Assembly (NCBI RefSeq): GCF_021412585.1
Contig: NZ_JAKCMI010000023.1
Coordinates: 1-64,000 of the forward strand
Direction of reading: 5' to 3'
DNA: 64,000 nt
Source: Halomonas alkalisoli
GTDB lineage: Bacteria > Pseudomonadota > Gammaproteobacteria > Pseudomonadales > Halomonadaceae
Part shown: piece after piece, positions 42,745 to 51,278 of the stretch
Layout of the letters: each line of letters begins with the position of its first letter
How positions within the stretch are numbered: the first letter of the stretch is position 1
The notes under the pieces: model-generated
The model's input: the letters and a program-made list of their open reading frames with translations, nothing else
Told to the model about the DNA's origin: nothing
Database searches by the model: none
Translations under genes and position numbers: made by a program

Positions 42745-42813
42745 AACGTCTTTCCGCTGCATATCAGCGATATTACCGCCGAGGATCGCGAGCGCTACTT
42801 TGGCTCGGCCTGA
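42739..42813 (+). pseudogene. Fragment: duplicated 3' end of the NUDIX gene (right direct repeat)
   Basis: 75 bp is identical to 30681-30755 except one base and ends at the same TGA. It lacks the rest of the gene. The near-identity, against about 88-93 percent for the two adjacent fragments, means it was duplicated recently or is kept identical by recombination. It is the right boundary of the polyol island. Confidence 0.9.
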
Positions 42814-43173
42814 TGGGGAAATGTGGTTGCTACGGCCAATGGTGATGGGCATTTTTGCGTCAGGATGTCCATGATCTGGATCAGTTTTTTGATGTGAGCG
42901 GTGCGCCGTTGCCGTCCCATATCCGGTTGCGACCTACAGGCATGTGCCGGCGACATCGGCGCCGGTAGCGTTGGTGATGGCTGTTTCGGTACTTCGCCCC
43001 GTTCGTGGTGGTTCTCAAGTCGCATGCTGTGTTGTGATGGAGATATTGCACGGTGACGGTCGTTTTTTAGGGTGTTTTTTACCAATTTTACTGTCGATGT
43101 GGGTGAATTGACCGCTGTTCTGGCCGGATGTAAACAGGATCTCTCCAAACACAACAACCCGAGAGAGACTGTC

Positions 43174-44190
43174 ATGACACTCGAGCACAAGGGCTCCATC
43201 CTTCCCGCCGTTACCGCCTTGTCTGCCGCCATTTTCCTGCTGGGAGCATCGATGAATGCCGATGCCACTACCCTGCGCCTGGCCACCGATTCTGGCACCA
43301 AGGGGTCGCCTGCCGGCGACGCCTTGGATCGCTGGGGGCAGTTGATCGAGGAGAAATCCGATGGAGAAATCAAGGTCAATGTTTTCTATCAGAATGAGTT
43401 GGGCGGGCAACAGGAGCTCTTCGACCTGCTGATTTCCGGTGACGTACACATGATGCTGAACTGGCCGATGACCTCTTACGATCGCCGTATCGGGGTTATC
43501 TATACGCCCTACATGACGCTCTCCTGGGAGGAGGCCTTCGATGCCTACAGCCCCGGGGGCTGGGTCAACGAGCTTCTCGGTGATATCTATGCCGATATCG
43601 GCCTCAAGTTCTTCGGTCCCTGGCCGGAGGGCTTCAATGGTGTGGCTTCCCGAGGCAAGTACGCGCTGACCATGGAAGAGGCGGGTGACCTGGCAGTAAG
43701 AACCATGACAGTGTTCCCCGCGCCTCAGACCATGCAAGCGTTGGGCTACCAGACTGCGGCTATTGATTGGGGCGAGGTTTATACCGCATTGCAGACCGGA
43801 GTGGTCGATGGTGAGGCGGGCAACGTCATCTACTGGCCTTACGAATACTTCCGCGACATTCTCGATTACTACGTCCACACCAAGCACTTCTTCATGACCG
43901 GCATCCTGACCATGAACATGGATGCCTTTGAGTCGCTGAGCGAACCCCACCAGCAGGTGGTGACCGAGGCGGCCGAGGCGATCATGAACCAGCAGTTCGT
44001 AGCCGCTCAGGAGCAGGATGAGTATTACATCGCCAAGGCACAGGAAGATGGCATGCAGTACTTCGAGCTCTCCGACGAGCAGCTTCACGAATTCGCGCTG
44101 CGTGCTCGAGAGCAGGTGTGGCCGCTGATGGGCCGTGAAATTGGCCAGGAGATCATGGATGTGATCCGCGCCAATGCCACGCCGCTTTGA
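43174..44190 (+). CDS. TRAP transporter substrate-binding protein (DctP family), second system
   Basis: The protein (338 residues) has a signal peptide (ALSAAIFLLGASMNADA) followed by TTLRLATDSGTKGSPAGDALD. The ligand-binding Arg lies in LAVRTMTVFPAPQTM, and EVYTALQTGVVDGEAGNVIYWP is the usual helix. It differs clearly from the dctP at 20161 and has host-like GC. ATG 43174 follows GAGAGAG and starts the signal peptide; the frame opens 34 codons earlier. A monocarboxylate or sugar-acid ligand is likely. No catabolic gene is linked to it. Confidence 0.92.
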   Translation: MTLEHKGSILPAVTALSAAIFLLGASMNADATTLRLATDSGTKGSPAGDALDRWGQLIEEKSDGEIKVNVFYQNELGGQQELFDLLISGDVHMMLNWPMTSYDRRIGVIYTPYMTLSWEEAFDAYSPGGWVNELLGDIYADIGLKFFGPWPEGFNGVASRGKYALTMEEAGDLAVRTMTVFPAPQTMQALGYQTAAIDWGEVYTALQTGVVDGEAGNVIYWPYEYFRDILDYYVHTKHFFMTGILTMNMDAFESLSEPHQQVVTEAAEAIMNQQFVAAQEQDEYYIAKAQEDGMQYFELSDEQLHEFALRAREQVWPLMGREIGQEIMDVIRANATPL

Positions 44191-44207
44191 GCGGTGCTGG
44201 TGATCAG

Positions 44208-44795
44208 ATGTCAACGCAGGTCGGCTCGGATTCGGGTCGGCCTGCCCGGTGTGGGGTCTTTACCATGACGACATTTCTGACAGGGCTGGACCGGGCGGTC
44301 GGTGGGCTGCTCAACTTTATTGCCTTTGCCGCAAGCCTGCTGGTCGTGGGCCTTATGATCTTCCTAATCCTGGCGCGCTATGTATTCGGATGGTCGCTGG
44401 TTGGTACCTTGGAGCTGGTCATGCTGGCCGGTATGTGGCTGTACATGACGGGTGCGCTGATCGCCAGTCGCAAGAATGAGCATCTGGTGGTGGACTTTCT
44501 CGAGTTGCAGATCCGTGATTCCCGCATTCGCGCGCTACACAAGGTCCTGGTGTCGGTAATCGTGGCGGTGATCTGCGCCTGCTTCGTCTACTGGTCCTAC
44601 CGAATGCTCTCATGGGGTCTGGTGCGCCCGCAGCGCACCCCGGAGTTGGCCATTCCGTTGTGGATTTCACAGGCGTCGATCATGGTCGCGAGCGTGGGCT
44701 GTTTTTGCTACGCGCTGCGCGATGTGCTCGTAGGTATTCGCGCGTTCCAAGAAGTGCCGCGCGGGTCCCGGTTGGAAGCGGAAGGAGAGCAGTAA
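44208..44795 (+). CDS. TRAP transporter small permease (DctQ family), second system
   Basis: The protein has 195 residues from ATG 44208; ATG 44265 (MTTFLTGLDRAVGG) is an equally reasonable start closer to the first helix. Four hydrophobic helices are seen, starting FIAFAASLLVVGLMIFLILARYV, with the family motif LELVMLAGMWLYMTGALIASRKNEH. The stop TAA overlaps the start of dctM by one base. It follows the binding protein by 17 bp. Confidence 0.88.
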   Translation: MSTQVGSDSGRPARCGVFTMTTFLTGLDRAVGGLLNFIAFAASLLVVGLMIFLILARYVFGWSLVGTLELVMLAGMWLYMTGALIASRKNEHLVVDFLELQIRDSRIRALHKVLVSVIVAVICACFVYWSYRMLSWGLVRPQRTPELAIPLWISQASIMVASVGCFCYALRDVLVGIRAFQEVPRGSRLEAEGEQ

Positions 44796-46096
44796 TGGAA
44801 GGTTTGTTTGCAATTCTGCTGCTGCTGGTCCTGATGGGGCTGGGTGTGCCTATCGCCTGGTCTTTCGCCGGGGTGCTGGCGTACCTGGCGTTCGTCTACG
44901 ACGCCAATTTCAATACCTTAATGATGCAGGGCTTCCGCTCGGTGGATTCGGTGATCCTGATCGCGCTGCCGCTGTTCGTGCTGACTGGTTATCTGATGCA
45001 AAGTGGTGGCATCGCCACGCGACTGGTGGTGTTCATCGAAACTCTGGTAGGCAGACGGCGCGGTGGAATGGGAGCATCGCTGGTGCTGGCCTCGGGCATA
45101 TTCGGCGCCATTGCCGGGACTGCCACCGCGGCGGTCGCGTCGATCGGGACTATCATGGTCGGGCCCTTGGAGCAGCGTGGCTATCCACGCGGCTACTCTT
45201 CCGCGCTGCTGGGCATCTCGTCGCTGCTGGGCATACTGATTCCGCCCTCGATTACCATGATACTGTTTGCGGTGGTCACACGGCAGTCGGTGGCAGCGCT
45301 GTTTGCCGCTACCGTTGGCCCGGCACTGCTGCTGATCATCGGGCTGATCCTGGTCAATCGTTTCGCATGCGGGCGGTTGTTCCAGGAGGTGGCAGGCCAG
45401 GAGAGCCTCACTGGGGCCAAGCCTGTCACACGTACCCGCGCCAGCCTCAACGCCTTTCCAGCGCTGTGTCTGCCGGTGATCATTCTCGGTGGCATCTACG
45501 GTGGAGTCTTCACGCCCACCGAGGCGGCGGCAGTGGCGGCCTTTGCAGCCATCGTCATCGGTTTTCTGGTCTACCGCGACCAGTCGCTGAGGAGCTTCTA
45601 TCGTAGCGTGATCGCGGCCTCGGAGACCACCGGCTCGATCATCCTGATCTTGCTATTCTCTTTCATGATCGGTCGGATACTGGCCGCCGAGCGGGTACCC
45701 CAAGAACTCACTGAGCTGATTACGCTGCTGATCAGCGACCCGCTGCTGATCCTGATCACGGTGAACATCTTCCTGATTCTCGCCGGGGCCATGCTCGACG
45801 ACGTCTCGGTGACGGTGGTCATCGCGCCGCTGTTCCTGCCTCTGATGGTACAGACCGGCGTCGACCCAGTGCATTATGCCGCCATCGTCGCTTGTTCGGT
45901 GGTGATTGGCGCCAACAGCCCGCCGGTGGCGCCAATCCTCTACATGGCCTGTCGCATCGGGCGGGTATCAATCCACAAGACCTTCTCGCCAGCGCTGATG
46001 CTGATTGCCGTGGTGGGTATTCCGGTGATGCTGATTACCACCTTTGTGCCTGAACTGTCGCTGTTCCTGCCGCGCCAGCTAGGCTTTATCCGCTGA
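44795..46096 (+). CDS. TRAP transporter large permease (DctM family), second system
   Basis: The protein (433 residues) has about 12 helices. Family motifs are LPLFVLTGYLMQSGG, SGIFGAIAGTATAAVASIGTIM, GISSLLGILIPPSITMILFA, GGVFTPTEAAAVAAF and GANSPPVAPILY. GAAGGAG precedes the ATG. The operon ends here; a hairpin separates it from the convergent NIF3-like gene. It is the distal gene of the segment bracketed by the 82-bp direct repeats. Confidence 0.92.
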   Translation: MEGLFAILLLLVLMGLGVPIAWSFAGVLAYLAFVYDANFNTLMMQGFRSVDSVILIALPLFVLTGYLMQSGGIATRLVVFIETLVGRRRGGMGASLVLASGIFGAIAGTATAAVASIGTIMVGPLEQRGYPRGYSSALLGISSLLGILIPPSITMILFAVVTRQSVAALFAATVGPALLLIIGLILVNRFACGRLFQEVAGQESLTGAKPVTRTRASLNAFPALCLPVIILGGIYGGVFTPTEAAAVAAFAAIVIGFLVYRDQSLRSFYRSVIAASETTGSIILILLFSFMIGRILAAERVPQELTELITLLISDPLLILITVNIFLILAGAMLDDVSVTVVIAPLFLPLMVQTGVDPVHYAAIVACSVVIGANSPPVAPILYMACRIGRVSIHKTFSPALMLIAVVGIPVMLITTFVPELSLFLPRQLGFIR

Positions 46097-46106
46097 ACCG
46101 GAGGCT

Positions 46107-46145
46107 GCAAGCGCCGCAGTGGATCAGTCCCTCTGTGGCGCTTGC
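46107..46145. terminator. Bidirectional-type hairpin between dctM and the NIF3-like gene
   Basis: GCAAGCGCCGCAG (46107-46119) pairs with CTGTGGCGCTTGC (46133-46145) over 13 positions with one G-T wobble and a 13-nt loop. It lies 10 bp after the dctM stop and 3 bp from the stop of the convergent gene. No long T-tract is present. Confidence 0.6.
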
Positions 46146-46148
46146 GCT

Positions 46149-46460
46149 TCACAGCGTTTCCAGCTTCCAAACATCGAAGGCGGGTTCCTCATAGGGGTGA
46201 GCGGCTCTCAGGGCCGCCACCGCTTCCTCTATGAGATCATCCTCGCAGACCAGCTCCACCTTGAGCTCCTCCACCTGCTCCAGGTCGCCGACCTGGCCGA
46301 TATGCGGGCTGGCACCGTCCAATGGGCGGAACTGCCCCGTACCCGGCGTCTGGAAGCAGCAGGCCTCGTAGTTGCCTATTCTCCCCGCGCCGGTCGCGAA
46401 CACGGCTTCCTTGACGGCTTCGGCGTCCTCGACGGGGACGTAGAACGCTAACTTGTACAT
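46149..46460 (-). CDS. YqfO/NIF3-like small PII-fold protein
   Basis: The protein has 103 residues. MYKLAFYVPVEDAEAVKEAVFATGAGRIGNYE-type N-terminus, a central FRPLDGASPHIG and the ending AHPYEEPAFDVWKLETL match the stand-alone NIF3/YqfO-related family (COG3323), of unknown biochemical role. A GAGGAG-like site precedes ATG 46460. Its 3' 82 bp is duplicated at 42561-42642. It is divergent from the fasciclin gene across a control region with TTGTACAA-type palindromes. Confidence 0.85.
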   Translation of the reverse strand: MYKLAFYVPVEDAEAVKEAVFATGAGRIGNYEACCFQTPGTGQFRPLDGASPHIGQVGDLEQVEELKVELVCEDDLIEEAVAALRAAHPYEEPAFDVWKLETL

Positions 46461-46587
46461 AGCTTGATCTCCTCTCTTTTCCGTCTCTTCTCTGCTCTCT
46501 CTTCCTGCTCTTCTCTCGTTAGCTCGCTGTGATGGCAGCGACGGCACTGACAGGAGTGTGGTGTCGGTGGGGCGAGCGAAAAAAATG

Positions 46588-46626
46588 TTGTACAAGTGCT
46601 GAACTAGTTGTCCAGATAGTGTACAA
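46588..46626. promoter_or_regulatory. TTGTACAA palindromes between the NIF3-like and fasciclin genes
   Basis: TTGTACAA (46588-46595) is a perfect palindrome. TTGTCCA-GATAG-TGTACAA (46608-46626) is an inverted repeat with one mismatch. TATACT at 46628-46633 immediately follows and could be the -10 of the fasciclin gene. The sites resemble those of MerR-type light regulators (LitR/CarH group), but that link is speculative. Confidence 0.4.
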
Positions 46627-46722
46627 ATATACTACCGTGTATAAGGATTCGGGCATCGCCCCCACTCCTGCCGGTCAATTTCACCGCCCTTCGGGGCAGC
46701 AAGACACCAAGGAGCATCACTA

Positions 46723-47232
46723 ATGAATGCCTTTACCGTCACAGCACCCAAGTGGATCGGCGCCAGCCTTCTCGGCCTTGCACTCGCGACCTCAGCCCAT
46801 GCCGGTAGCCATGATCATGCCCATGACGATATCGTCGATACTGCCATCGGCGCCGGGCAGTTCGAAACCCTGGTCGCAGCGGTTCAGGCGGCCGAGCTTG
46901 TCGAGGTACTCAAGGGTGAGGGGCCCTTCACGGTTTTCGCACCGACCGATGAGGCCTTCGCGGCACTGCCCGAAGGTACCGTAGACACGCTGCTGCTGCC
47001 CGAGAACCAGGCCCAGCTGCAGGCGATACTCACCTATCACGTGGTACCTGGAAACGTGATGGCCGCAGAGGCCATGGAACTGGACAGCGCCACCACCGTG
47101 CAGGGCCAGGACATCACCATCACCACCATGGATGGCAGCGTGATGATCAACGACGCCACCGTAGTCCAGGCCGATATCGAGGCCAGCAACGGGGTGATCC
47201 ATGTGATCGATGGCGTTCTGATGCCGGAGTGA
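46723..47232 (+). CDS. Secreted fasciclin (FAS1)-domain protein
   Basis: The protein has 169 residues: a signal peptide ([16 protein letters not shown]), a short His/Asp stretch ([13 protein letters not shown]) and one FAS1 domain. The hallmark H1 motif [17 protein letters not shown], followed by LTYHVVPG, and the H2-like motif [14 protein letters not shown] are clear. Such proteins act in adhesion or are induced by stress or light in some bacteria. AAGGAG precedes the ATG. A strong intrinsic terminator follows. Confidence 0.92.
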   Translation: MNAFTVTAPKWIGASLLGLALATSAHAGSHDHAHDDIVDTAIGAGQFETLVAAVQAAELVEVLKGEGPFTVFAPTDEAFAALPEGTVDTLLLPENQAQLQAILTYHVVPGNVMAAEAMELDSATTVQGQDITITTMDGSVMINDATVVQADIEASNGVIHVIDGVLMPE

Positions 47233-47266
47233 GACGAGCCCCGCATCTCGTCTACCTCTTCCGCTT

Positions 47267-47290
47267 GCCACTCTTCGGAGTGGCTTTTTT
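47267..47290 (+). terminator. Intrinsic terminator after the fasciclin gene
   Basis: GCCACTC, a TTCG tetraloop and GAGTGGC form a perfect 7-bp stem, followed immediately by TTTTTT (47285-47290). It is 35 bp after the fasciclin stop. Confidence 0.9.
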
Positions 47291-47336
47291 GTGCTCAGAT
47301 GCCCAGGAGCCTGTCGGGACTTGCAGTCGATGAGCG

Positions 47337-50195
47337 TCAAGCCCGGCTGGCTCCCAGGTCCGGTTCGCCGGATTCCGCCACGATGAACGTTCGGGCCTCG
47401 TTGCGCAGCCTGACCGCTTCGGACCAGTCCGAACTTCGGGGCTGGAGCGGGGCGCCCACCACGACATCCACCGTGCCGGGATGGGGCAGCCACTCCTTGC
47501 CGCGCAGTAACACGCGACTCCCCCGAATGGCCACCGGTACTACCGCTACCTGGGCCTTGGCGGCCGAGACGAAGGCGCCCATATGGAAGTCCTGCACCCC
47601 GGGCTCCGGCCGAAAGGTTCCTTCGGGAAAAAATGCCGGCGACCCGCCTTCCCGTGCGGTCTGAAGCACCTTCTCGGTGGTGTGGTTGGCCTCCCGCGTA
47701 TTGTCGCGCTCGACGAACAGCACGCCCATGCGCTCGAGTACGAACCGGGTGAGAAACGGCTGACTGAGTTCGGCCTTGGCCAGATAGTGAAAGCCGTACG
47801 GAAACACGGCCGTCAGAATCAGCGCGTCCAGGTAGCTGGCGTGATTGGCCACCAGCACGCAGGGCTCGCGGTGGGGAAAGCGGGCCAGGCCATGTGCCCG
47901 GGTACGAATGCCCGTCAACAGCGAGGCGATGCGGGCAATATAGTGGGCGACTCGCCAGCGCCAGGCGAGCCGGGGCAAGGGCAGGGCGAGGAGGGCGACC
48001 AGCGCCATGGCAATGCCGAAGATGGCCCAGGCATAGCCGGCATAGAGCCATTCGCCGGCTCGGCTGGCGCCATGGCGCCAGCGCTGCAAGGCCGAGCGTA
48101 GCGCCAGCCCGGTGACCTGTCGCCAGACGGGCGCCTGGCCCTTTTCCAACTGCCCGCTGCGGTAGCGCTCTGCCGTGGCACCGCGGCGAATCTTGCCGCT
48201 CGAGGTCTTCAGCACGCCATGGGGTGGCACCAGGCGTATGTCGTCGGGCGGGAGGTTGACGATATCCACCGTTACGCTGGCGATCTCATGGGTGATGGCC
48301 TCGCGCTGCATCGCGTCGTCGACATGGGTCTCGGCCACCACGACCAGTTCCTCGATACCGCTTTCGGCATTGGGATTGCCGAATACCGCCACGCAGCCCT
48401 TTCTGATCCCCTCAAGACCGCCGATGGCCTCCTCGAGATCGTAGGGATAGATGTTGCGCCCACCGCGAACCAGGACATCCTTTCGCCGGCCACTGAGGTG
48501 GATGTCACCATCGGCGAGATAGCCCCTGTCCCCGGTGCGTAGCCACTCGCCGTGGTACAGCTTGCGGCTCTCCTCGGCGTTATTGAAGTAACCCTGGGTG
48601 GCGGAGGGGCCGCGAAATTCGATGTCGCCTTCATGACGTTCAGGCAGCGCTTCCCCCTGTGGGTCGACGATACGAACCGAGTAGCCGGGTAGGGGCGGGC
48701 CGCAGTTGACGAAGGTCTGGGCGGCTTCGGGATCCGGTTCCGGCCGGGCCTCGCCGGTGGTGGCGAAGACCTCGCGGTGGACGGCGTCGAGGATCACGCC
48801 GCGGCCGGGCGTGGCCACGCAGAGCCCGACGGCGGCCTCGGCCAGCCCGTATACCGGCATCAGGGCCTCCTGGCGCAGCCCGCAGGGCGCCAGCGTCTCG
48901 GCAAAACGCTCGAAGGTGCGAGCGCTGACCGGCTCGGCGCCGTTGAAGGCGATGCGCCAACTGCTCAGGTCCAGCGCCTCCAGCTGTTCCGGGCGAGCTG
49001 ACCGAAGGCAGAGTTCGTAGCCGAAATTGGGCGACCCGGCGATCGTGCCCCGGTGGCGCTGGATCAGCTCGAGCCAGCGCAGCGGGTGCGACAGGAACGA
49101 GAGCGGCGACATCACCACCAGCGGGATGGCGTAATAGAGGCTGGCGAGCCAGGCCGCGATCAGCCCCATGTCATGGTAGAGCGGCAGCCAGCTGACGAAC
49201 ACGTCCTCGGGCGTGGCTTCCAGCCGCTTGCCCATGGCGCGGATATTGGCCAGCAGCTGCGCATGGGTCAGCATGACCCCCTTGGGATCGCCGGTACTGC
49301 CTGAGGTGTACTGCAGCAGCGCCAGGCTCGAGCCCTCCGGTGTCATGGCCGCCGCGGTGTCACTCCCGTCGCAGAGTTCCGCCACCGTCACGATGGCCTC
49401 GAGATGCGGCGCGTCTGCGCGCAGCAGGTGGGCGACACGTCGCGCCTCGGGAACGGTGACCAGGACCTCCGCTCCGGCGTTGGTCAGAATGCGGCCATGG
49501 CGCCGCAGGTGCTCCTCGAGCTGTGCCGGCCGTGCCGGCGGGTAGATCGGTACGGGCACCGCACCGGCGCGAAGAATGCCCAGGAAGGCGATGAAGTAGT
49601 CCGGTGAGGTCGGCAGCATCAGGGCGACCCGGTCGCCGGCCTCGACGCCCCGGGCCAGCAGCGCTGCGGCGATGTCTCGGCCGCCCCGGTCGAGTTCTCC
49701 GTAGCTCAGCGTCCGGGGCTCGTCCTCATCGCCGTAGATGAACAGGTGTGGCCGCTCGGGATGGCGTTCCAGGTGCCAATCCATGGCCGCATTGAGCGTC
49801 TCGGCGCTTTCCGGCTCGCCCTCCACTGGCTCCAATGGGGTGGTGGGAGTGGCGGTCGGTTCCTGTGTCGCCTCCGCCACCGGGTCGGCGGTGGCATCCG
49901 CGTCGGCGGCCTTGCCACGGGCTCGTTGCAGCGCATCCAGCAGCGCGGCGGGTGTCTCCGCCATCAGGGCTTCTTCGGGCAGCTTGACGTCGAAGGCGTG
50001 TTCGATTCGCAGGAGCAGCTCGGAGCGGGCCAGACTGTCCAGGCCGAGATCCCGGTCCAGCCGCGACTGCAATGACGGGGAGCGTGGCTCAGCCCCGTCC
50101 GGCTGCAATTCGCGGGCCATCTCTTCAACGATGGCGAGCAGCCGCTGCTGTGGCGTCCTGCCCTGCGGCGGCTCGCGGTTGGAACGTTCCGTCAT
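47337..50195 (-). CDS. ACP / acyl-AMP ligase / 1-acyl-glycerol-phosphate acyltransferase fusion
   Basis: The protein has 952 residues with three modules. An N-terminal acyl-carrier domain carries DLGLDSLARSELL, whose Ser takes phosphopantetheine. The AMP-binding ligase at about 130-700 has LLQYTSGSTGDPKGVML, YGLAEAAVG, LRTGDRGYL and a C-terminal KTSSGKIRRG, of FAAL/acyl-ACP synthetase style. The C-terminal PlsC domain has NHASYLDALIL and FFPEGTFRPEPG. It could activate a fatty acid, load it on its own ACP and transfer it to a lyso-lipid. ATG 50195 has GAGAGG upstream; the frame opens 12 codons earlier. Part of the PlsC coding region (47463-47564) has a divergent copy in the 42.6-kb scar. Confidence 0.88.
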   Translation of the reverse strand: MTERSNREPPQGRTPQQRLLAIVEEMARELQPDGAEPRSPSLQSRLDRDLGLDSLARSELLLRIEHAFDVKLPEEALMAETPAALLDALQRARGKAADADATADPVAEATQEPTATPTTPLEPVEGEPESAETLNAAMDWHLERHPERPHLFIYGDEDEPRTLSYGELDRGGRDIAAALLARGVEAGDRVALMLPTSPDYFIAFLGILRAGAVPVPIYPPARPAQLEEHLRRHGRILTNAGAEVLVTVPEARRVAHLLRADAPHLEAIVTVAELCDGSDTAAAMTPEGSSLALLQYTSGSTGDPKGVMLTHAQLLANIRAMGKRLEATPEDVFVSWLPLYHDMGLIAAWLASLYYAIPLVVMSPLSFLSHPLRWLELIQRHRGTIAGSPNFGYELCLRSARPEQLEALDLSSWRIAFNGAEPVSARTFERFAETLAPCGLRQEALMPVYGLAEAAVGLCVATPGRGVILDAVHREVFATTGEARPEPDPEAAQTFVNCGPPLPGYSVRIVDPQGEALPERHEGDIEFRGPSATQGYFNNAEESRKLYHGEWLRTGDRGYLADGDIHLSGRRKDVLVRGGRNIYPYDLEEAIGGLEGIRKGCVAVFGNPNAESGIEELVVVAETHVDDAMQREAITHEIASVTVDIVNLPPDDIRLVPPHGVLKTSSGKIRRGATAERYRSGQLEKGQAPVWRQVTGLALRSALQRWRHGASRAGEWLYAGYAWAIFGIAMALVALLALPLPRLAWRWRVAHYIARIASLLTGIRTRAHGLARFPHREPCVLVANHASYLDALILTAVFPYGFHYLAKAELSQPFLTRFVLERMGVLFVERDNTREANHTTEKVLQTAREGGSPAFFPEGTFRPEPGVQDFHMGAFVSAAKAQVAVVPVAIRGSRVLLRGKEWLPHPGTVDVVVGAPLQPRSSDWSEAVRLRNEARTFIVAESGEPDLGASRA

Positions 50196-50350
50196 TCGAC
50201 ACCTCTCGTCATGCCTCCCAGAGTCGTGCACGGGGGGGTATCGTTACTGTAGGAGTTTGTGCGCCGGGATGTATAACGCAAACTCGGTCTGCTGCGCTTG
50301 CGTGGGTGGCCGAGGCTCCTAGGGGTTGGCAATCAATGGAGGGGAAGATC

Positions 50351-51193
50351 ATGGAAACCGCGCTGTCGTCGCTGCTGCAGATCGCCGGACTCGAACCGCA
50401 AGGGCAGCTCCGCCCCCTGGGCGGTGGCGATATCGCTGCCGTCTACTGGCTGGATACCCGCCAGGGAGCGGTAGTGATCAAGCGTGACGATCACGCCCGC
50501 CTGGCCGGGGAGGCCGATGGGCTGCGTGCCCTGCGCGAGGCGGGCACGCCGCTGGTGGTGCCCGAGGTGCTGGGGGTGGGCGAGGGTTGGCTGGTGATGG
50601 AAGCCCTCGAGCGTATGTCGCCCTCTACGGTCAGTGCAGCGGCCCTGGGGGAGGGGCTGCGCCATCTCCACGCCCACACTGCAGCCGAGCACGGCTGGCC
50701 GCGGGACAACGCCTGTGGGCGCACGCCCCAGCCCAATGCCTCTCTCGCCGATGGTCGGGATTTTCAGCGCGAGCGGCGCCTGCTGCCTCTGGCAAGGGCC
50801 TGCCATGAGCGCGGGCTGCTGGATGCCAGCCTGCGTGAACGGATCGAGCGTATTGCCCATGGGCTGGAAGCGTGGCTGCCCGATGTGCCGGCGAGCCTGG
50901 TGCATGGTGACCTCTGGTCGGGCAATGTGCTGTACACGCCGCGGGGGCCGGCGATCATCGACCCGGCGGTCTATTGCCACTATCCCGAAGTGGATCTGGC
51001 CATGCTGACGCTGTTCGGCTCGCCCCCTGACGCCTTCTTCGAGGCCTACTGGGATGCCTCGCCTCCCGACGACTGGCCGCGGCGCGAGGCGCTGTTTCAG
51101 CTCTACCCGCTACTCAACCACCTGTTGCTGTTCGGCGGGGGGTATCGCAATGCGGTTGCCCGAGCCACGGCCAGGGTCGAGTCGGGCGGCTGA
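50351..51193 (+). CDS. Fructosamine/ketosamine-3-kinase family protein
   Basis: The protein (280 residues) is an aminoglycoside-phosphotransferase-like kinase that removes sugars from glycated amines by 3-phosphorylation. Motifs are LGGGDIAAVYWLDT, the catalytic HGDLWSGNVLYT and metal-binding DPAVYCHYPEVDLAML. GGAGGGGAAG precedes ATG 50351. It is divergent from the acyltransferase fusion. A role in protein repair is known for the family; no local partner is evident. Confidence 0.88.
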   Translation: METALSSLLQIAGLEPQGQLRPLGGGDIAAVYWLDTRQGAVVIKRDDHARLAGEADGLRALREAGTPLVVPEVLGVGEGWLVMEALERMSPSTVSAAALGEGLRHLHAHTAAEHGWPRDNACGRTPQPNASLADGRDFQRERRLLPLARACHERGLLDASLRERIERIAHGLEAWLPDVPASLVHGDLWSGNVLYTPRGPAIIDPAVYCHYPEVDLAMLTLFGSPPDAFFEAYWDASPPDDWPRREALFQLYPLLNHLLLFGGGYRNAVARATARVESGG

Positions 51194-51278
51194 TCGGGCA
51201 GGCGATCCCCGTTCCGTGCCTATACTGATATTTGTATCGGGCGGACGCACCGCCTGCAGGAATGTGAAGGAGAGCGTC

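Larger units (their letters stand above)
42510..43173. other. 664-bp gene-free region: mosaic scar then TRAP promoter region
   Basis: The left 300 bp is a chimera of three gene fragments described separately (42548-42813). The right 360 bp (42814-43173) has no recognisable gene. It contains T-runs near 42881 and 43059-43079 and an AT-rich stretch before the TRAP binding-protein gene, where its promoter probably lies. A minus-strand frame here reads MGRQRRTAHIKKLIQIMDIL, which could be a regulator remnant but is not identifiable. Confidence 0.6.

Noticed and set aside
42596-42874. 92-codon plus-strand ORF over the mosaic scar
   Set aside because: It crosses the junctions of three gene fragments and starts inside the antisense of the NIF3-like piece, so it is an accidental frame.
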